This document shows, one piece after another, positions 59,481-64,000 of a stretch of DNA of 64,000 bases. Numbering within the stretch: the first letter of the stretch is position 1; every line of letters begins with the position of its first letter. The notes below the pieces were generated by a model. The model was not told the origin of the DNA and did no database searches. It worked only from the letters and a program-made list of their open reading frames with translations. A program made the position numbers and the translations under genes. Source of the DNA: Gordonia sp. OPL2 (GTDB lineage Bacteria; Actinomycetota; Actinomycetes; Mycobacteriales; Mycobacteriaceae); the NCBI RefSeq assembly GCF_003797825.1, contig NZ_RKME01000001.1, forward strand, positions 248,001 through 312,000. The letters run 5' to 3'.

Positions 59481-62400
59481 GCGTGCGCTCCGGAATGGAT
59501 CGGGGCCGACAGGGATTCGAGCGCGGCGCGCCATGCCTCGGCGAGGGCACGGACGGAGTCGGAGCTCAGGTGTTCGGGCAGGTGGGCAAAGGTGGCCGCC
59601 AGGACCGGGCCGTCGGCCTCATCGCGGCACACGATGTCGATCTCGAGAGGGTACCCACAACCGAGGTCGTCGTCGGGGGTGGCGGCCAGTGCCGTCGTCT
59701 CGGCCGCCGGCTGCCAGTCGACGCCGCCGCCGACCGAGAACCGGCCGAGATAGTTGATCAACACCGATGCGCGTGACAGGCCCGCCAACGCGGTCGACAA
59801 TTGTGGGTTGAGGTAGCGAAGAATCCCGAAACCTGCACCCGCCGAGGGCATCTCGTTCCACAATCGTTCGGCGTCGGCGACTGCGGTCGACAGGTCGTGG
59901 CACGCCGGCAGGCGCAGGGGTGCAACGGTGGTGAACCATCCCACCGTGTGGGACAGATCGAGATCGCCGAGACCCGCACCCTCGGTGTCGCGACCGTGAC
60001 GTTCGGTGTCGATCAACAGATCTGCGGTGTCGAACACCTGAGTCGCAGCCATGCGCAGCGCGCCGATGAAGACCGAGGTGATGCCCACGCCCAGTCGTGC
60101 CGGGATGTCGGCGATCAGTGCGGTGGTCGTCTCCGCGTCGAGGGTCACGACGTGGCGGCGCTGGTCTCCGACCTTTCCACCCGACGGCGGCACGCCGGGC
60201 TCCAGATCGGCCCCCGGGGCGAGGACCCCGGCCCAGTGCGCGGCCTCACCGAGCAATGCCGGATCCTCGGCGCGCGCGGCGACGGCGCCGGCGACGTCGT
60301 GCAGAGGGGTGCCGGTGAGCAGGGGGGAAGGCGCGAGTCCGGCCGCGGCGTCGGCGTGGAACGACGCCAGGTCGTCGAGCAGGATCCGGCGGGATACCCC
60401 GTCGACGGCCAGATGGTGGATGACGAGTACGAGGCGCCCCCGATCACCCGCTTGTGGTTCGAGGAAGGTGGCCGCCAGCATGATGCCGGTCGACGGATCG
60501 AGTCGTCCCGCCGCGCGATCGGATTCGATCCGCACCGCGGTGGTGACATCGTCGTGCGTGCCGCTCGGCACCACCTCGAGCACCTCGGCGGCGTCCACTG
60601 TGCCGGGCGGGCGGGCCTCAAGACTCCAGACGACGCCGGCGACGACGGTCAGCGTCATCCGCAGCGCCTCGTGGCTGTCGATGATCGACTGCAGCGCGGC
60701 TCGCAGCGACGCGCGGTCGGCACCGACGGGGGTGTCCACGACCAACGACTGATTGAACCGTGCGATCGGGCCCCCGAGCTCGCGTAGCCGGTGCACGACG
60801 GGAAGCAGGGGTACCGCCACCGCGTCGCGACGGGCCGAATCGGGTCCCTGTCGGGCTGTGTCGCCCTCCGCGCCGTTGTCGATCCACCGCGTGACGGCCG
60901 CGAGGCCTTCGATCGTGCGGTGGGTGAACACGTCTCGAGGCGTCAGCTGCAGTCCGCGCCTGCGGGCGCGATTGACCATCGTCGTCGAGACGATGCTGTC
61001 GCCGCCGAGTGCGAAGAAGTCGTCGTCGACGGACACCGCCGGGACGCCGTTCTCGTCGCGCCCGATCCCGAGGCTGTCGGCGAAGACGTCGGCGAGCGCG
61101 CGTTCGAGTTCGCTGGTGGGTGCGCGTCCGCCGACGCTGCTCAGGTCGGGATCGGGCAGCGCCGACGGGTCGGTCTTCCCGTTCACGGTCAGCGGGATGG
61201 CGTCGAGCACGACGACCGCCGCCGGCACCATGTGCTCGGGCAGCCGGCCCGCCGAGGCGGCGCGGACCGTCGCGGGATCGAGGCCATCACCCACGATGTA
61301 CGCGAGTATCCGTTCGGCGCCGTCCGGCCCCGGTCTCGTGATCACCGCGACGTCGTCGACGCCGTCGAGAGCGGCGAGGGCAGAACGGATCTCGCCGAGC
61401 TCGATCCGGAAGCCACGGATCTTGACCTGGGTGTCGGATCGGCCCTCGTAGAGCAGCCGCCCGTCGGCAGTGCGGCGGAACAGGTCGCCGGTGCGATACC
61501 GGAGGCCACCGTGCGAGCCGGGATCCGCGACGAAACGGGACGCCGTGAGCGACGGACGATGCAGATATCCGCGCGCGACCTGGGGACCGGCGAGATACAG
61601 CTCGCCGGTCGCACCGTCAGGGACCGGGCGCAGATACTGGTCGAGCAGTTCACCGGAGAAGCCGGGCAGCAACGCACCGATGTCGCTGCCGGGTGCCGTG
61701 CGCGCGCTCTCGGTGTCGACGACGAGATGACTGGCGTGCACGGTGGTCTCGGTGATCCCGTACATGTTCACCGGCGTCACGTGCGGGTGGCGGGCCATGA
61801 ACTCGGGCAATCGTCGCAGATCGAGGGCCTCGCCGCCGAAGATCACATACCGCAGTGCGGACAGGTCGACATCACCGGCTGTCCGGTCGGCGGCGTCGAG
61901 CGCGAAGAACGCCGACGGCGTCTGGCTGAGCACCGATACACGTTCGGCCGCGAGCAGGGCGCCGAACTCATCCGGTGCCCGTGTCACCGACCGATCCGGG
62001 ATCACGATGCACGCGCCCGTCGACAGCGGACCCCACAATTCCCAGACCGAGAAGTCGAAGGCGTACGAGTGGAACATCGTCCACACGTCGTCGGCGGTCA
62101 CGTCGAACAGTCCGGCGGTGGCGTCGAGCAGGGCCAGGACGTTGCCGTGGGTCACGCTGACACCCTTGGGACGTCCGGTCGATCCGGAGGTGAAGATGAC
62201 GTAGGCGAGGTGGTCCGGGCCGACGTCCGGGAGTCTCGCCGGCCCGGTGCCGTCGGTGGCGGCTTCCGCGAGGTACCGCTCGTCCACGGTCAGGCGTGGG
62301 CGTGCGTCCTCGAGGATTCCGGTGACCCGGTCGACGGGGTGGTCGGGATCGATCGGCACGTAGGCGGCGCCGGCCCGCAGGATCGCCAGGAGGGCGATCA

Positions 62401-64000
62401 CCAGATCGGCCGAGCGGGGCACCATGAGCGCGACGAGGTCGCCGGGCGCGACGCCGTCGGCGATCATTCGGTAGGCCAGTGCGGCACTGCGCCTGTCGAT
62501 CTCGTCATAGGTGAGACGGTCGCCGCCCGCGACGACCGCCGTTCGTGTACCGAACTGCGCGAACGTGGCGGTCACGAGGTCGACGAGGCTGCGGTGCGTG
62601 CGCCCGGGACGCAGGTCGCCGCCGGCCGTCGCGACGGGCGTGGCGGGCAGACTCCGTGATCCGGCGAGTCGCAGGTCTGCCAGGCGCGTGCCGGGAGCAC
62701 CGGCGAACAGGTCGAGGACCGCGAGGACACGGTCGGCGAGATCGTCCGCGGTACGGCGATCGAAGAGGTCGGTGGCGTATTCGAGACGCAACCGGATGCC
62801 GGAATCGTCCGCGAGCTCCGCGAATTCGAAGGTCAGGTCGAACTTCGAGGTGGTCGTCGGCACGAAGAGCGGTACGGCGTCGAGACCGTCGAACCGGGGC
62901 GCGACGATGGGATCCCGGTACTGCACCATCGTCTGGAACAACGGATGACGTGCCAGGGAGCGGTCCGGGGCGAGTTCGGTGACGACCTCGTCGAAGGGCA
63001 CGTCCTGATGATCGTAGGCGGCGAGATCAGCGGACCGCACCCGCGCCAGGACCCCGGTGAGATCCGGGTTGCCGGACAGATCCGTGCGCAGGGTCAGTGT
63101 GTTGACGAACATGCCGATCATCCGGTCGGCGGCGGCGGCCGAACGCCCGGCCACAGGGGTCCCGACGACGATGTCCTGGCCGGCGCCGGATGCCGAGAGC
63201 GCCACGGCGACAGCGGCATGCGTGAGCATGAACATGGTCACGCCGTCGCCCCGTGCATGACTGCGCAGCCTCGACAGGCGGTCGGCGCCGACGACGCGCA
63301 CGACCTCGTCACCGCCATGACCGCGGTCATGGCCACGCGGACGGTCCACGGGGAGATCGAGTTCCTCTGGCGCACCGGCCAACTCGCGGCGCCAGAACTC
63401 CAGCTGCGAGCGTGCGCGTGAGCCGGGTTCGTCGCTGCTGCCGAGGCGGCGCAGTTGCCACACGGTGTGATCGGCGAACTGGATCGGCGGTGGGGACACC
63501 TCGATGCCGTTGTAGCCCGCCGCGAGCTCCTCGAAGAGCCGACCGGCCGACCACTCGTCGGCGGCGATGTGATGCACGGTGATCAGCAGGGTCGACGTCG
63601 CCTGTCCTGGGTTCGCCGACTCTTCCGACGCCGCAGTGTGCAGCAGATCGGCACGCACGGGCAGGTCGGCGGCCAGATCGAACGGTCGCGCGATGAGGGC
63701 GTCGATCGCCGGAGTCGTGTCGGGTTCGCCGGCGATCTCGCCGACCATGATCTCGCCGAGTCCGAGATCGTCTGCGGCCGAGGGTGGATCGACGATCTGG
63801 GCACCGTCGACGATCCTGGTCCGCAGCGCCTCGTGACGACGCACGATCCCACGCAGTGCCGTCACGAGCCGGTCCCGATCCGGCTCGCCGGTCAGTCGGA
63901 CGGCAAACGGAATGGTGTAGGCGGCGTCGTCGATCCCGCTCTGGAACCAGAGCCTGCGCTGCGCCGGCGAGAGGGGCAGCGGATCAGGTCGCACATCGAG
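59477..64000 (-). CDS. Siderophore NRPS, C-A-PCP-E at its C-terminus (5' end outside window)
   Basis: At least 1507 aa; the frame is open at the right edge. Visible order: C (PLSPAQRRLWF, HHIAADEWS), A (YVIFTSGSTGRPKG), PCP (FFALGGDSI, the GGDS form found before E domains), E (IHHLAVDGVS, GFGILRYLNP, INYLGRF), then stop. Pocket residues from AFDFSVWELWG, LSQTPS, IFGGEA and NMYGITETTVH read DFWSIGMVHK, one change from the classic threonine code DFWNIGMVHK. With the E domain this predicts D-Thr or D-allo-Thr. The upstream part may hold the aryl carrier or further modules. It passes its product to the next NRPS, coupled by a GTGA overlap. Confidence 0.92.
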   Translation of the reverse strand, partial: LDVRPDPLPLSPAQRRLWFQSGIDDAAYTIPFAVRLTGEPDRDRLVTALRGIVRRHEALRTRIVDGAQIVDPPSAADDLGLGEIMVGEIAGEPDTTPAIDALIARPFDLAADLPVRADLLHTAASEESANPGQATSTLLITVHHIAADEWSAGRLFEELAAGYNGIEVSPPPIQFADHTVWQLRRLGSSDEPGSRARSQLEFWRRELAGAPEELDLPVDRPRGHDRGHGGDEVVRVVGADRLSRLRSHARGDGVTMFMLTHAAVAVALSASGAGQDIVVGTPVAGRSAAAADRMIGMFVNTLTLRTDLSGNPDLTGVLARVRSADLAAYDHQDVPFDEVVTELAPDRSLARHPLFQTMVQYRDPIVAPRFDGLDAVPLFVPTTTSKFDLTFEFAELADDSGIRLRLEYATDLFDRRTADDLADRVLAVLDLFAGAPGTRLADLRLAGSRSLPATPVATAGGDLRPGRTHRSLVDLVTATFAQFGTRTAVVAGGDRLTYDEIDRRSAALAYRMIADGVAPGDLVALMVPRSADLVIALLAILRAGAAYVPIDPDHPVDRVTGILEDARPRLTVDERYLAEAATDGTGPARLPDVGPDHLAYVIFTSGSTGRPKGVSVTHGNVLALLDATAGLFDVTADDVWTMFHSYAFDFSVWELWGPLSTGACIVIPDRSVTRAPDEFGALLAAERVSVLSQTPSAFFALDAADRTAGDVDLSALRYVIFGGEALDLRRLPEFMARHPHVTPVNMYGITETTVHASHLVVDTESARTAPGSDIGALLPGFSGELLDQYLRPVPDGATGELYLAGPQVARGYLHRPSLTASRFVADPGSHGGLRYRTGDLFRRTADGRLLYEGRSDTQVKIRGFRIELGEIRSALAALDGVDDVAVITRPGPDGAERILAYIVGDGLDPATVRAASAGRLPEHMVPAAVVVLDAIPLTVNGKTDPSALPDPDLSSVGGRAPTSELERALADVFADSLGIGRDENGVPAVSVDDDFFALGGDSIVSTTMVNRARRRGLQLTPRDVFTHRTIEGLAAVTRWIDNGAEGDTARQGPDSARRDAVAVPLLPVVHRLRELGGPIARFNQSLVVDTPVGADRASLRAALQSIIDSHEALRMTLTVVAGVVWSLEARPPGTVDAAEVLEVVPSGTHDDVTTAVRIESDRAAGRLDPSTGIMLAATFLEPQAGDRGRLVLVIHHLAVDGVSRRILLDDLASFHADAAAGLAPSPLLTGTPLHDVAGAVAARAEDPALLGEAAHWAGVLAPGADLEPGVPPSGGKVGDQRRHVVTLDAETTTALIADIPARLGVGITSVFIGALRMAATQVFDTADLLIDTERHGRDTEGAGLGDLDLSHTVGWFTTVAPLRLPACHDLSTAVADAERLWNEMPSAGAGFGILRYLNPQLSTALAGLSRASVLINYLGRFSVGGGVDWQPAAETTALAATPDDDLGCGYPLEIDIVCRDEADGPVLAATFAHLPEHLSSDSVRALAEAWRAALESLSAPIHSGAHA

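Noticed and set aside
53418..59753. 2111-aa plus-strand open frame
   Set aside because: It lies antisense to the NRPS, is rich in Arg/Gly/Val/Asp as expected from high-GC shadow frames, and shows no domain.
60791..62659. 622-aa plus-strand open frame
   Set aside because: Antisense to the first NRPS, no recognisable domain.

Overview
The window is high-GC DNA from an actinobacterium of the order Mycobacteriales, most likely Gordonia or a close relative. The call rests on gene order: acn-acnR, an Rv1476-like membrane protein, ripA, moxR, DUF58, VWA, fabG1-inhA-hemH, an Rv1486c-like gene, NfeD/SPFH, a TVP38-family protein and mutA-mutB-meaB follow the Mycobacterium tuberculosis Rv1473-Rv1496 order. 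GTG/TTG starts, 4-bp start/stop overlaps and -10 elements placed for leaderless mRNAs recur throughout. The genus is inferred, not proven.

Layout. 1-5.9 kb: 3' part of an RNA-repair polynucleotide kinase-phosphatase, a small acidic protein, a lycopene cyclase/SDR pair and an ABC-F ATPase. 5.9-10.5 kb: four minus-strand genes with 4-bp overlaps (ThDP enzyme, SRPBCC protein, FabH-like ketosynthase, HisC-like aminotransferase), preceded by an IdeR/DtxR-type iron box. 10.6-13.9 kb: an acyl-CoA ligase and a Tat-exported cholesterol-oxidase-like GMC enzyme, the latter with a weaker iron box. 13.9-17.6 kb: aconitase, its TetR repressor AcnR and a matching operator. 17.8-26.5 kb: cell-envelope genes (ripA, moxR operon), mycolate FAS-II genes fabG1-inhA, and ferrochelatase. 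26.5-32 kb: conserved hypothetical genes, NfeD/SPFH, a SatD-like DNA-binding gene with a membrane partner and clustered repeats, and a TVP38 protein. 32-37.5 kb: methylmalonyl-CoA mutase and its chaperone. 37.6-40.2 kb: an unknown secreted protein coupled to a secreted lipase. 40.2-40.75 kb: degenerate 21-bp repeats and a strong hairpin.

40.8-64 kb is a siderophore locus: a siderophore-binding lipoprotein, DHB dehydrogenase, isochorismatase, DHB-AMP ligase, an EntS-like exporter and two large NRPSs, the first running off the right edge. A divergent iron box sits between the DHB genes. The adenylation pocket residues I could read suggest threonine and N5-hydroxyornithine among the building blocks, so a mixed catecholate-hydroxamate siderophore is likely. 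The second NRPS has an unusual C, degenerate E, C start that looks like a relic of a lost module. No thioesterase, aryl carrier protein, isochorismate synthase or ornithine hydroxylase is visible, so these must lie elsewhere.

The best candidates for undescribed biology are the iron-boxed ThDP/SRPBCC/KAS III/aminotransferase operon and the module relic in the NRPS.
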